Position numbers and translations under genes: made by a program | The notes under the pieces: generated by a model | Database searches by the model: none | Told to the model about the DNA's origin: nothing | The model's input: only the letters and a program-made list of their open reading frames with translations | Assembly (NCBI GenBank): GCA_015222555.1 | Contig: JADFVM010000012.1 | Span: 1 to 19,288, forward strand | Direction of reading: 5' to 3' | Source: Pseudomonadota bacterium | GTDB lineage: Bacteria; Desulfobacterota; JADFVX01 | Length of the DNA: 19,288 nt | Shown: positions 6,251-14,064 of the stretch, one piece after another | How positions within the stretch are numbered: the first letter of the stretch is position 1 | Layout: the number at the start of each line of letters is the position of its first letter

Positions 6251-7521
6251 GCTATTGCCTCCATATAGGCGCGTGAAAAGCGGACTGCATTTTCATAGCT
6301 CACACCGGATAAAACGAGTGTGGTATGGAGCGCTTCATTATCCCTTGAAAATGTGGTGGCCGTCATGAATGAGTCATAGAGGCCACCCAGTTTTTTGTAT
6401 CCCCTCATACAAAAAACAACTTTAGAATTCAAACCGTTATGCACAACAAAGTTGGATTTACATTGAAAGTTTCCTACCGATTCCTCATCTCCGCCCAAAT
6501 GCATATTGGGCTGTTTAAAATGACTCTCCAAGAAGTTGTAAAATCTGGATGTCCCCAGCTTTTCTGTCTTGAAGAGCTCATGCCTGAAGCGGATCGAACC
6601 GGAAGACATACTTCCTGAAAGATAGATATCATCATCGGTTGAGCACGTCTGGTAGACCTGATCATAAAGAAGCCCCTCACTTTTACGCGTATCACCCCAG
6701 CATTTTATAAAGGGCGACAGTTCGCCAGGCATTTCATAACCGCCTATTGAAACAGGTGAAAAGGGCTCCCGCAAAAGAGGGCCCATGTAACTGTCCTGAT
6801 TATCCAGCAATTGCCTGCTTACAATCTGTGAAAAATCTTCAGGCGGTTCATTGACTTTTTTCCCTCGTGCAAGCAGTTCAATAGCATACATTGCGGGAAC
6901 GAGAAAGCTGACCTGGTTGCCTGCCGTGGCGACGTTAATTCCTACGACAGCCCCCTTCTGGTTCAGTGTCGGTCCTCCGCTCATTCCGGGATTGATGGAT
7001 CCCGTAAAGTGGATCTTCTTATAAAGCGATTTTTCCAGAAAACCATTAAAGGTCCCTTCCACAATAATCAAGCCCAGGTCGAAGGGATTGCCCAGAGAAA
7101 ACAGTTTCTCCCCCTTGACAGGCTCCTTCCCCTCCAGCTTGAGGAATTTACCAGCTACACCCTCTGCCTTGAGCAGCGCCAAATCATGAATGACATCAAG
7201 ATCCATTAACTGGAGTGTCCCCTTTTGCCCGTTTTCCAGCAGATATTCTGCACGGTAGCGGCCTGGATGCACAACCAGTTCGGAAATGACATGGTAATTG
7301 GTAATAATATGTCCATGGGAACTGACGGCAAAACCGGAGCCGATTCCTGCCTTGGCATTGGATGCAATATCAAGGATCCTGACCTGAAGGACATTACCTT
7401 TATGGCGTCTGAAAAGATCTTCCGTAGGTCCACCGGCGTTAGCAGGGGAAGTCAATATGATAAGAGAGAGAAATGATAAACTGCAAGCCAGGTATTTTAT
7501 TGTAATATTCAGGACTTTCAT
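6238..7521 (-). CDS. Secreted trypsin-like (S1 family) serine protease
   Basis: A 427-aa exported protein. Residues 1-29 form a signal peptide (MKVLNITIKY, hydrophobic core, SPANA-GG cleavage site), placing it in the periplasm or envelope. The protease domain spans about 40-215. The catalytic triad is visible as H77 in ITNYHVI, D113 in VIHDLALLK and S181 in NPGMSGGPTL, preceded by GSGFAVSSHGHIITN, as in DegP/HtrA-type enzymes. There is no PDZ domain. In its place, residues about 225-427 form a C-terminal region I do not recognise, with four Cys (274, 293, 354, 371) that could form two disulfides. The ATG overlaps the TAA of the upstream gene by 1 nt, and its own 3' end overlaps the FHA gene, so the three are surely co-transcribed. 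It may degrade or sense misfolded envelope proteins. The substrate is unknown. Confidence 0.88.
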   Translation of the reverse strand: MKVLNITIKYLACSLSFLSLIILTSPANAGGPTEDLFRRHKGNVLQVRILDIASNAKAGIGSGFAVSSHGHIITNYHVISELVVHPGRYRAEYLLENGQKGTLQLMDLDVIHDLALLKAEGVAGKFLKLEGKEPVKGEKLFSLGNPFDLGLIIVEGTFNGFLEKSLYKKIHFTGSINPGMSGGPTLNQKGAVVGINVATAGNQVSFLVPAMYAIELLARGKKVNEPPEDFSQIVSRQLLDNQDSYMGPLLREPFSPVSIGGYEMPGELSPFIKCWGDTRKSEGLLYDQVYQTCSTDDDIYLSGSMSSGSIRFRHELFKTEKLGTSRFYNFLESHFKQPNMHLGGDEESVGNFQCKSNFVVHNGLNSKVVFCMRGYKKLGGLYDSFMTATTFSRDNEALHTTLVLSGVSYENAVRFSRAYMEAIAWKK

Positions 7522-8291
7522 TAACCGTCACGCTCCATTAAGACATGAGTCCTCTCTGAACTGGCAGGCGTTTTTTCACGCTGTGCCTCGATAGGGCTTT
7601 TCATTCGATACCAGCTTCTGAAAGCTTCCAGCGTCCCGTAACCGACATTCCCCAATTTTTTTAGTTGAGTTGTCTCATCGGCAAATTCATTATATCTATT
7701 TTGAAAATTTATAACCGCCGTCATGGTAGCACTCTGCTCACCATTAATATGGTTACCGAAAAAACCGATATCCTGCAAAATTGACTGTATAAGTTCGTAT
7801 ATTTTTTTGCGGTCGGACCGGTCAATATGGGTTGCAATAAAGTCACCCCGTTTACGTATTTCAAGTTCAAGCTGAAACAGTTTGAAATAAAAATTTTCTT
7901 CCAGCTCTTTCCCGGCCTTTTCATTGGCAACAAGGTGGGACAAATAGTCGGGAAACTCTGCCGGTGTTATCTCTTTTCCCGCTATTGCATTGATACTTTT
8001 CAAGCTGATCTTCAACTGAGCTTCATCATTGCACTGCTGAAGTTGATCCAAGGTCGGCCTCTTCAATAGCTGGGCTTTCTCTTCCTCCAGAGCGGATATT
8101 TTTTCAATTAAAGAGGCCCCGCTTCCCACGCTGAATAGCGCTGTTTCTACCGTACCACCTCTGGAGACGGTGAAACCGATAATGGCGGCTGACACAAGGA
8201 GCGCAATAATTAAAACCAGTGTCAGCAGGCGTGGCGTCAACTTAAATATTATGAGGCGTACAACATTTCCTGTCTCTTCATCTTGTGGCAC
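7521..8291 (-). CDS. Single-pass membrane protein with coiled coil and peptidoglycan-binding-like domain
   Basis: About 256 aa. A short cytoplasmic N-terminus is followed by one membrane segment (about 21-42, TLVLIIALLVSAAIIGF), a charged helical region likely to include coiled coil (about 62-145), and a C-terminal module (about 167-225). That module (IQSILQDIGFFGNHINGEQS, then a FQNRYN helix and a GNVGYGTLEAF end) resembles the PG_binding_1 fold pattern of the L-Q-L-G-x-G-x-DG-F-Q type. The match is by eye and the loop is longer than usual. The frame stays open to a TTG at 8315, but GGAGG at 8297-8301 sits 5 nt before GTG 8291, and the TTG has no ribosome-binding site, so GTG is preferred. 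It is the first gene of the protease/FHA unit. It may anchor the complex to the cell wall. This is inference. Confidence 0.75.
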   Translation of the reverse strand: MPQDEETGNVVRLIIFKLTPRLLTLVLIIALLVSAAIIGFTVSRGGTVETALFSVGSGASLIEKISALEEEKAQLLKRPTLDQLQQCNDEAQLKISLKSINAIAGKEITPAEFPDYLSHLVANEKAGKELEENFYFKLFQLELEIRKRGDFIATHIDRSDRKKIYELIQSILQDIGFFGNHINGEQSATMTAVINFQNRYNEFADETTQLKKLGNVGYGTLEAFRSWYRMKSPIEAQREKTPASSERTHVLMERDG

Positions 8292-8417
8292 CACCACCTC
8301 CGCAAGTAAGGCCAAAGGGAATAATCATACCTACTGTGCATGCAAAAGTAGACAACACCCTAAGGTTTGCAGGATATGCCTGATTTGTCAAATAAAAATG
8401 AGTTAGTGCTGTTAGGA

Positions 8418-9164
8418 TTATGCCCTGATAAATGCCGCTATGAGACCGATGAGGCCACCGAAAAAACCGCCCCAGACGACGAGCCAGCCAAGATGGTCTT
8501 TTATCATCTTCTGAATGATCTCTTTTACCAGCTGAGGAGTGAGTTCATCGAGGCGTTTTTGGACAATACCACCAATCTGCCCGTGTATCTCATCATTATC
8601 TGAGGAGTTGCTTAAAAGGGAATGGACTGTTTCCTGAAAAACCGGACTGTGAGTAATCGCCTTCAAAGAGGTTTTCATCTTTTCGGCAAAGGGGGCTCTC
8701 AGTGGATCAAGGGCCTCGTCTCCCCCAAACATGCCGAGCATTCCGCCAAAGGCGGATTCCTTGACAGTAGACACAAGTGCATCGAAAGATGGGCTCAGGT
8801 CCGCCTTATCGATGATGGGATCAAAATCAAAATGGGGCCCTTCAGTTCTTGTTGCCGTGCTTTCATAGAAGCGTTCAAAATTTTCCCGTGTAAAAAACTG
8901 CTCCATGATGAGGCTGTAGAGTCCCCTTTTGAAGTCTTCAAAGCGGGCGGGGATTACGCCGGAGCCGTAAAGGCCAGGTACTCTTTCAAAAAGCATGTAG
9001 ATTGCCAACCAGTTGGTGAGGGCGCCGGAAAGGGCAAATAGGCCTACATTTAATATGACAGGGTGAGACAGGGCAAATCCTGCCGCCATTAAAGTGGCGG
9101 CAGCAAGATTGGTCAGCAGGCTCTTGTTAAAGGTGGAAGGTGATTCCGATGGAGTTTCTGTCAT
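8418..9164 (-). CDS. DUF445 family membrane protein
   Basis: A 248-aa protein with hydrophobic segments near the N-terminus (about 18-57) and at the C-terminus (about 226-246, GWLVVWGGFFGGLIGLIAAF), enclosing a polar helical middle. The block GALTNWLAIYMLFE followed by GSGVIPARFEDFKR (residues 48-80) is typical of DUF445 proteins, which have a G-x-x-T-N-x-x-A-I-x-M-L-F motif and an I-P-x-R segment. Their role is not established. The topology suggests an inner-membrane protein with a large soluble loop. It begins 14 nt after the htpG stop, so it is probably expressed with htpG. A gap of 126 nt follows before the next gene, which may therefore have its own promoter. A TTGACA (8386-8391, minus strand) lies in that gap, but no good -10 matches it. 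Confidence 0.8.
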   Translation of the reverse strand: MTETPSESPSTFNKSLLTNLAAATLMAAGFALSHPVILNVGLFALSGALTNWLAIYMLFERVPGLYGSGVIPARFEDFKRGLYSLIMEQFFTRENFERFYESTATRTEGPHFDFDPIIDKADLSPSFDALVSTVKESAFGGMLGMFGGDEALDPLRAPFAEKMKTSLKAITHSPVFQETVHSLLSNSSDNDEIHGQIGGIVQKRLDELTPQLVKEIIQKMIKDHLGWLVVWGGFFGGLIGLIAAFIRA

Positions 9165-9178
9165 CTAAAAATTATCTC

Positions 9179-11125
9179 TTACGATGCCCTGGATGCCTTG
9201 ACCATGAGGTCACTCACCTTTTTGGCAAAACCGAGGGGATCTTTAAGCTCCGATCCTTCCGTGAGCAGCGCCTGCTCGTAAACGAGATTTACATAATCTG
9301 CAAAAAGCTCGGATTCCTTGTCCTTTTCAAAAAGCTCATGAATAACGTCAACAAGAGGATGGCTCGGATTAAGTTCGAGGATCTTTTTCTCCTCCGGCAC
9401 AGCCTGACCCATAGACTTTAACATCTGAGCCATTTGGGCATTCATCGGATCGTCGGCAACGGTCAGACAACAGGCGCTCTCTGTCAGTTTTGTGGAAAAT
9501 TTGACTTCAGTAATATTGTCGCCCAGTTTTTCTTTCATCGTCGTCAGCAGGTCAGCATATTTCTTGCTCTTGTCCTTGACTTCCTTTTCCTTCTTCTTAT
9601 CAGGCTTGATATCCTCAACCCCTTTCTGGACGGAGACAATCTTCTTTTTGTCATATTCAGTAAGCTGAGGCAGAATATATTCGTCAACGGGATCGGTCAT
9701 CAAAAGAACTTCTATATCCTTTGATTTGAAGACCTCCAGTTGAGGCGAGTTCAAGGCCTGCGCCCGGTTTTTGGCTGAAATATACACGATTTCCTTCTGA
9801 TCTTTTTGCATCCCTTCTATATACTCTTTAAGGGATTTAAATTCGCCATCTGAAGTTTTTGTCGTTTCAAAAAGAAGCAGATCGCTTATCTTTTCTTTGT
9901 TGCCTTGATCATAATGGAGCCCTTCTTTCAACACCTGGCCAAACTCCCTGAAGAAGTTCAGATAATCGTCACTTCGCTTGTCCTTCATCTCTTTCAGTGT
10001 TGAAAGAAGTTTGTTAACAAGTCCCTTGTTGATTTTTTCAAGCTGGGGGTTGTCCTGCAAGATCTCCCTGGAAACATTGAGCGGCAGGTCGCTGGAATCG
10101 ACAACACCTTTTACAAATCTGAAATATTCAGGCAGCAGCTTTTTGCAGTCATTCATAATGAAGACCCGGTTAATATAAAGGTGAAGACCTTTTACTGCCT
10201 CGGGCGTATAAATGTTTGCAGGCGCTTTTGATGGGAGGTACATGAGCGCCTTATATTCCATGGCGCCTTCCGCACTGTAATGGATCGTTTCAAGAGGGTC
10301 GGTGTAATCATGACTGACCTGCTTGTAAAAGTTTTTGTAGTCTTCCTCTTTGATGTCCGACTTTGATTTTAGCCAGATCGCTTCTGACGAATTAAGAACC
10401 TCTTCTTCTACCTTTTTGGTCGGTTTTGCACTGTAGTCAGGCTTACCTTCTTTATCATTGGGATACTCATCCCTTTCCACGTCCATACAAATAGGAAACT
10501 CAACAAAGTTGGAATATTTTGTTACCACCTCACGCAGTGAGGATTCCTCTAAAAATTCGAGACTGTCATCGTTGAGGTGTAAAATGATATCTGTGCCCCG
10601 TGTCAGTTTAGGAAAATCCTTGATTTCAAAATTCCCTTCGCCCGTAGAACTCCATTCAGAGCCGCGCTCACCTGCCGCGCGGGTTTGAATAGTCACCCTG
10701 TGGGCAACCATAAAAGCTGAATAGAAACCCACACCAAATTGACCGATGAGGTCCAGGTCTGCCTGGCCTTTGCTTTCCTTAAGTTTTTGAATGAATTCCT
10801 GTGTGCCCGACTTGGCGATAGTCCCGATGCTGTTAATGAGGTCATCCTTTGACATACCACAACCGTTATCGGAGAGGGTGAGCGTTTTTCCCTTGCCATC
10901 CGGGATGAGCTTGATCTTCCAGTCACCATTATCTTCAAGCAATTCAGGGCTCGTAATTGACTCAAAGCGTATTTTTTCAATGGCATCTGAAGCGTTGGAG
11001 ACCAGTTCTCTTAAAAATATGTCCTTGTGGGAATAAAGAGAGTGCGTTACCAGATCAAGTAACTGCTTTACATCGGTCTTAAATTCATAGGTTTCTTCTG
11101 TCTTTTGTGCTTGTTGCTTAGCCAT
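9179..11125 (-). CDS. htpG: Chaperone protein HtpG (bacterial Hsp90)
   Basis: A cytoplasmic ATP-dependent chaperone of 648 aa. The N-terminal GHKL ATPase domain carries ELVSNASDAIEK (catalytic Glu at about 40, Asn at about 44), LSDNGCGMSKDDL (Asp at about 86), GTIAKSGT and GQFGVGFYSAFMVA. The middle domain carries LYINRVFIMNDCKKLLPEYF followed by VDSSDLPLNVSREILQ. The C-terminal dimerisation domain runs to the end, so the protein is full-length. An in-frame ATG at 11137 has no ribosome-binding site. GGAGA (11131-11135) lies 5 nt before ATG 11123-11125, so the protein likely begins MAKQQAQK. It is divergent from trpE and followed closely by the DUF445 gene. No CIRCE repeat is visible upstream. 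Confidence 0.95.
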   Translation of the reverse strand: MAKQQAQKTEETYEFKTDVKQLLDLVTHSLYSHKDIFLRELVSNASDAIEKIRFESITSPELLEDNGDWKIKLIPDGKGKTLTLSDNGCGMSKDDLINSIGTIAKSGTQEFIQKLKESKGQADLDLIGQFGVGFYSAFMVAHRVTIQTRAAGERGSEWSSTGEGNFEIKDFPKLTRGTDIILHLNDDSLEFLEESSLREVVTKYSNFVEFPICMDVERDEYPNDKEGKPDYSAKPTKKVEEEVLNSSEAIWLKSKSDIKEEDYKNFYKQVSHDYTDPLETIHYSAEGAMEYKALMYLPSKAPANIYTPEAVKGLHLYINRVFIMNDCKKLLPEYFRFVKGVVDSSDLPLNVSREILQDNPQLEKINKGLVNKLLSTLKEMKDKRSDDYLNFFREFGQVLKEGLHYDQGNKEKISDLLLFETTKTSDGEFKSLKEYIEGMQKDQKEIVYISAKNRAQALNSPQLEVFKSKDIEVLLMTDPVDEYILPQLTEYDKKKIVSVQKGVEDIKPDKKKEKEVKDKSKKYADLLTTMKEKLGDNITEVKFSTKLTESACCLTVADDPMNAQMAQMLKSMGQAVPEEKKILELNPSHPLVDVIHELFEKDKESELFADYVNLVYEQALLTEGSELKDPLGFAKKVSDLMVKASRAS

Positions 11126-11203
11126 ACCATTCTCCATTACATGTTTTTTTGTTTAGCGCAACTGAACTGTTATGAACGCGCGAATTTTATTTTTCGTCTC
11201 ATA

Positions 11204-11232
11204 AAGTTAAGCATCCTCTTAAGATTTGTCAA
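11204..11232 (-). promoter_or_regulatory. Candidate promoter of htpG
   Basis: On the minus strand, a perfect TTGACA (11227-11232) lies 17 bp before TAACTT (11204-11209). Transcription would start about 70 nt upstream of the htpG start. The -10 is weak. I see neither a clear sigma-32-type box nor a CIRCE element. Confidence 0.4.
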
Positions 11233-11322
11233 GGGGAGGGGCAATAGTTTCTTCCTTTCCAGGGATGTCTAAAGGGAGATAGAGGGCTTGTCGTTTATAA
11301 AACTCCTAAACTCTCTATTATT

Positions 11323-11351
11323 TTGACATTTTATCCGGCTTATCCTAATAT
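11323..11351 (+). promoter_or_regulatory. Promoter of trpE
   Basis: Consensus TTGACA at 11323-11328, a 17-bp spacer and TAATAT at 11346-11351 predict a start near 11358 and a leader of about 50 nt. The leader has no Trp-rich leader peptide and no obvious tandem hairpins, so attenuation of the E. coli type is unlikely. Confidence 0.65.
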
Positions 11352-11410
11352 AAGCCTGTTTTTAAATGATTCTCAGCATGCAATTAATATAACTAAAGAA
11401 AGCAACGAAT

Positions 11411-12892
11411 ATGTCGTATCACCCATCTCTTAGTGAGTTTAAAAAACTGTCTTCCAAGGGCAATCTTATCCCTGTCTACAAAGAAATACTGGCAGATATG
11501 GATACGCCCGTTTCAGCCTATAAAAAAATGGGCCATGAGAATTATTCATTTCTTTTTGAAAGTGTTGTGGGCGGCGAGAAATGGGCAAGGTACTCCTTTT
11601 TAGGTTGTGAGCCCTCTATCACCTTTAAGAATAGAGGCAAGGTCGTTGAGATTGTGGAATATGGGCAGGTGGAAAAATTTGAAGTAGACGGCAATCCCCT
11701 TAATTCATTAAAGGAATTAATGGCCAGATATAAACCTGTCAGCCTGCCCGGACTGCCCCGCTTTTTTGGTGGCGCCGTGGGCTACCTAGGCTATGACATG
11801 GTAAAACATTTTGAAAAGCTCCCCCAGAATACCACTGACGACCTCAACCTGCCCGATGCCTATTTTATTATCACCGATACTATTATCATTTTTGATAACG
11901 TGAACCAGAAAATTAAGGTGGTATCGAACGCCTATACAGAAGGGATTGATGCAGAGGAGGCCTACAACAGCGCCGTTCAAAGGATCGACGAGATCATTAC
12001 CCGCCTTAAAAAGCCGCTTTCCATGAATGAGCAGAAAAATAAAGGCACGGTCTCTAAAGAAGTCAAATCAAACTTTGAAAAAGAGGCCTTTAAGGAGATT
12101 GTTGAAAAGGCAAAACATTATATCAGGGAAGGCGATATATTCCAGGTCGTCTTGTCTCAACGCTTTGAGGTTGAAAATAAAGAAGATCCCTTCGAGATAT
12201 ACCGGGCAATCAGGGCGCTCAATCCCTCACCCTATATGTTTCTGTTGAATATGGGGGAAATCAGCATGGTCGGCTCCTCTCCCGAAGTACTGGTCCGGGT
12301 GGAGGAAGATGAAATTACGCTAAGACCCATCGCCGGCACCAGAAAAAGAGGAGAGACCGAGGCGGAAGATATGGCCCTTGAAAAAGAGCTTCTTGCGGAC
12401 CCGAAAGAACGGGCAGAGCATATTATGCTCGTCGATCTGGGCAGAAACGATGTCGGCCGTGTTTCAGAAATCGGCTCCGTTCATGTTGATGAGTTAATGA
12501 TTGTCGAGCGCTATTCCCATGTCATGCATATCGTCTCCAATGTAAAGGGACAATTAAAAGAGGGGCTTGACGCCTACGATGTATTAAGCGCCTGCTTCCC
12601 TGCAGGAACCGTCTCCGGTGCCCCAAAGGTAAGGGCCATGGAAATTATAGAGGAGTTGGAACCGACAAAGCGGGGCCCCTATGCCGGGGCCGTGGGCTAC
12701 TTTTCATTTACGGGCAACATGGATATCTGTATCACTATCCGTACCATTTTGCTTAAGGGAAATAAAGCCTATGTTCAGGCAGGCGCGGGTATTGTGGCCT
12801 ACTCTGATGCTGAAAGTGAATATATTGAAACGGTCAATAAGGCAAAGGGTATGATCAGGGCCCTGGAAATTGCAGCCCAAGGGATAGAATAA
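11411..12892 (+). CDS. trpE: Anthranilate synthase component I
   Basis: A 493-aa cytoplasmic subunit that converts chorismate to anthranilate using ammonia delivered by TrpG, the first step of tryptophan synthesis. The N-terminal domain contains SFLFESVVGGEKWARYSFLG (about 46-65), matching the L-x-E-S region where TrpE binds feedback tryptophan. This favours TrpE over PabB. The chorismate-binding domain shows EGDIFQVVLSQRF, NPSPYMFLLN, SSPEVLVR, RPIAGTRKRG, HIMLVDLGRNDVGRV, FPAGTVSGAPKVRAMEII and YAGAVGYFS. It is complete. The ribosome-binding site is weak. No trpG, trpD or other trp gene follows: the next gene is convergent. The glutaminase partner must be encoded elsewhere, unless this subunit uses free ammonia. 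Confidence 0.93.
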   Translation: MSYHPSLSEFKKLSSKGNLIPVYKEILADMDTPVSAYKKMGHENYSFLFESVVGGEKWARYSFLGCEPSITFKNRGKVVEIVEYGQVEKFEVDGNPLNSLKELMARYKPVSLPGLPRFFGGAVGYLGYDMVKHFEKLPQNTTDDLNLPDAYFIITDTIIIFDNVNQKIKVVSNAYTEGIDAEEAYNSAVQRIDEIITRLKKPLSMNEQKNKGTVSKEVKSNFEKEAFKEIVEKAKHYIREGDIFQVVLSQRFEVENKEDPFEIYRAIRALNPSPYMFLLNMGEISMVGSSPEVLVRVEEDEITLRPIAGTRKRGETEAEDMALEKELLADPKERAEHIMLVDLGRNDVGRVSEIGSVHVDELMIVERYSHVMHIVSNVKGQLKEGLDAYDVLSACFPAGTVSGAPKVRAMEIIEELEPTKRGPYAGAVGYFSFTGNMDICITIRTILLKGNKAYVQAGAGIVAYSDAESEYIETVNKAKGMIRALEIAAQGIE

Positions 12893-12925
12893 CCAACTCC
12901 GCAGCAAGCTGACGGTTAGGTTATT
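12888..12925. terminator. Imperfect long hairpin over the trpE stop codon
   Basis: AATAACC (12888-12894) pairs with GGTTATT (12919-12925), and CCG-CAGC (12899-12905) pairs with GCTG-A-CGG (12908-12915) around an AA loop, with small bulges. The stem includes the trpE stop (12890-12892). No T run follows. It lies between convergent genes and may end both transcripts. Its CGCAGCAAGCTG core also occurs at 1019-1030. Confidence 0.4.
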
Positions 12926-12947
12926 AGGCAGGGATTAACAAGGAGGT

Positions 12948-14015
12948 CTACTTTTCCGTATAGGCAACAACGATGTTTCTTCCCTTAGTCTTGCCAAGGT
13001 AGAGCGCCTTATCGGCACAGTCAACAATTTCAGAGGCAAAAATAGCGTCATCGGGCATGGAAGAAACGCCTATTGTGGCCGTTAATTTTCCGCCAGGCTG
13101 GTTTTCCTCACCGGCAACCTTTTCATCCTCTATGGCCTGCCTGATCTTTTCGGCTGCCGCCATAGCTTTTTCTTTCTCCGTTTCAGGAAGGATAACAATA
13201 AACTCTTCGCCGCCAAACCTGGCGATAACGTCGGCGTCCCTTGTATTGTTAATGAGAACTTTTGCCACAGCTTTCAAGGCTTCATCTCCCAAAAGGTGTC
13301 CGTTGACATCATTAAAGTTCTTAAAATAATCAACATCTAAAAGGATGAGCGAAGAATGATGGTTGTATCTTTTCAGTCTTTCAACCTCTTTTTCAAAATG
13401 GTCAAAGAAATATCGCCTGTTAAAAAGACCTGTCAAAGGGTCCCTGTTGGAAAGCTCTTCCATCCTTCTAAGGGATAAAGCCTTGTATACTGCGGCGGCA
13501 ATATGATCTGCCACTTCAGCGAAAAAATCGACATCCACACCGGTAAAAGAATGGGCCTCGTGCTTATGTACGTTAAAGGCACCTAATACCTCGCCATCCC
13601 TACCCTTTAAAGGAACGCACAAAAAAGAACCGATATTTTTTTTCTTCCCCTTATAGAAAAGAAAATCTTCACATTGACTCACATCGGAAATTAGTCTTCT
13701 TTCTCCAGTTTTAACAACCATGCCCGTCACCCCTTCACCAACGCTGAAAGAGGTTCCACTTAAATCTATGTCCCCGTAACAGGCGCTGATATGGAGACTT
13801 TGTGTCTTTTTATCAAGCAGCATGATGCAGAAATCGTCTATATCAAGGGAACCGCTTATAACTTCCATGGTGCCACTGAAAATCTCCTCAAGCTTCATCG
13901 CCAGACTGAGCTTTTTGCTCATGTTGTAAAGCGTGTAAAGCTCGATGATTTTAGAGTCAAGAAGCCTGTTTTCCTTCTTGAGCGCTTCAATCTCTTTTTC
14001 CAGGTTTTTACTCAT
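12948..14015 (-). CDS. GAF-GGDEF diguanylate cyclase
   Basis: A 355-aa soluble protein predicted to make cyclic di-GMP from two GTP. Residues 1-40 are a charged coiled-coil-like helix (SKNLEKEIEALKKENRLLD). A GAF sensor domain covers about 45-180 (FSVGEGVTGMVVKTGERRLI, SFLCVPLKGRDGEVLGAFNV). The GGDEF domain covers about 187-350: DPLTGLFNRRYF, LLDVDYFKNFND with metal ligand D228, and the active site RFGGEEF (GGEEF 268-272). An inhibitory-site RxxD (RDAD, 259-262) lies exactly five residues before GGEEF, so product inhibition is likely. There is no membrane segment, so the ligand or signal is cytoplasmic. The start is supported by an AAGGTGG on the minus strand just upstream. It is convergent with trpE. 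Confidence 0.92.
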   Translation of the reverse strand: MSKNLEKEIEALKKENRLLDSKIIELYTLYNMSKKLSLAMKLEEIFSGTMEVISGSLDIDDFCIMLLDKKTQSLHISACYGDIDLSGTSFSVGEGVTGMVVKTGERRLISDVSQCEDFLFYKGKKKNIGSFLCVPLKGRDGEVLGAFNVHKHEAHSFTGVDVDFFAEVADHIAAAVYKALSLRRMEELSNRDPLTGLFNRRYFFDHFEKEVERLKRYNHHSSLILLDVDYFKNFNDVNGHLLGDEALKAVAKVLINNTRDADVIARFGGEEFIVILPETEKEKAMAAAEKIRQAIEDEKVAGEENQPGGKLTATIGVSSMPDDAIFASEIVDCADKALYLGKTKGRNIVVAYTEK

Positions 14016-14035
14016 ACACCCACCTTGTTTTATAT

Positions 14036-14064
14036 ATTATAAGTCGCCTATGTTACCCTGTTCA
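14036..14064 (-). promoter_or_regulatory. Promoter of the GAF-GGDEF gene
   Basis: On the minus strand, TGAACA (14059-14064), a 17-bp spacer and a perfect TATAAT (14036-14041) lie just upstream of the ATG at 14015. The start of transcription would be near 14029, so the leader is short, about 14 nt. Confidence 0.55.

Noticed and set aside
11126..11410. CIRCE or heat-shock sigma element for htpG
   Set aside because: No TTAGCACTC-N9-GAGTGCTAA and no clear CCCCAT-type -10 box could be found.
11358..11410. trp leader peptide or attenuator
   Set aside because: The only tiny frame in the leader (ATG near 11368) has no Trp codons, and there are no competing hairpins.
12941..12947. AGGAGGT on the plus strand before 12948
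   Set aside because: It looks like a ribosome-binding site, but no open frame follows on that strand. It lies at the 3' end of the minus-strand cyclase gene.
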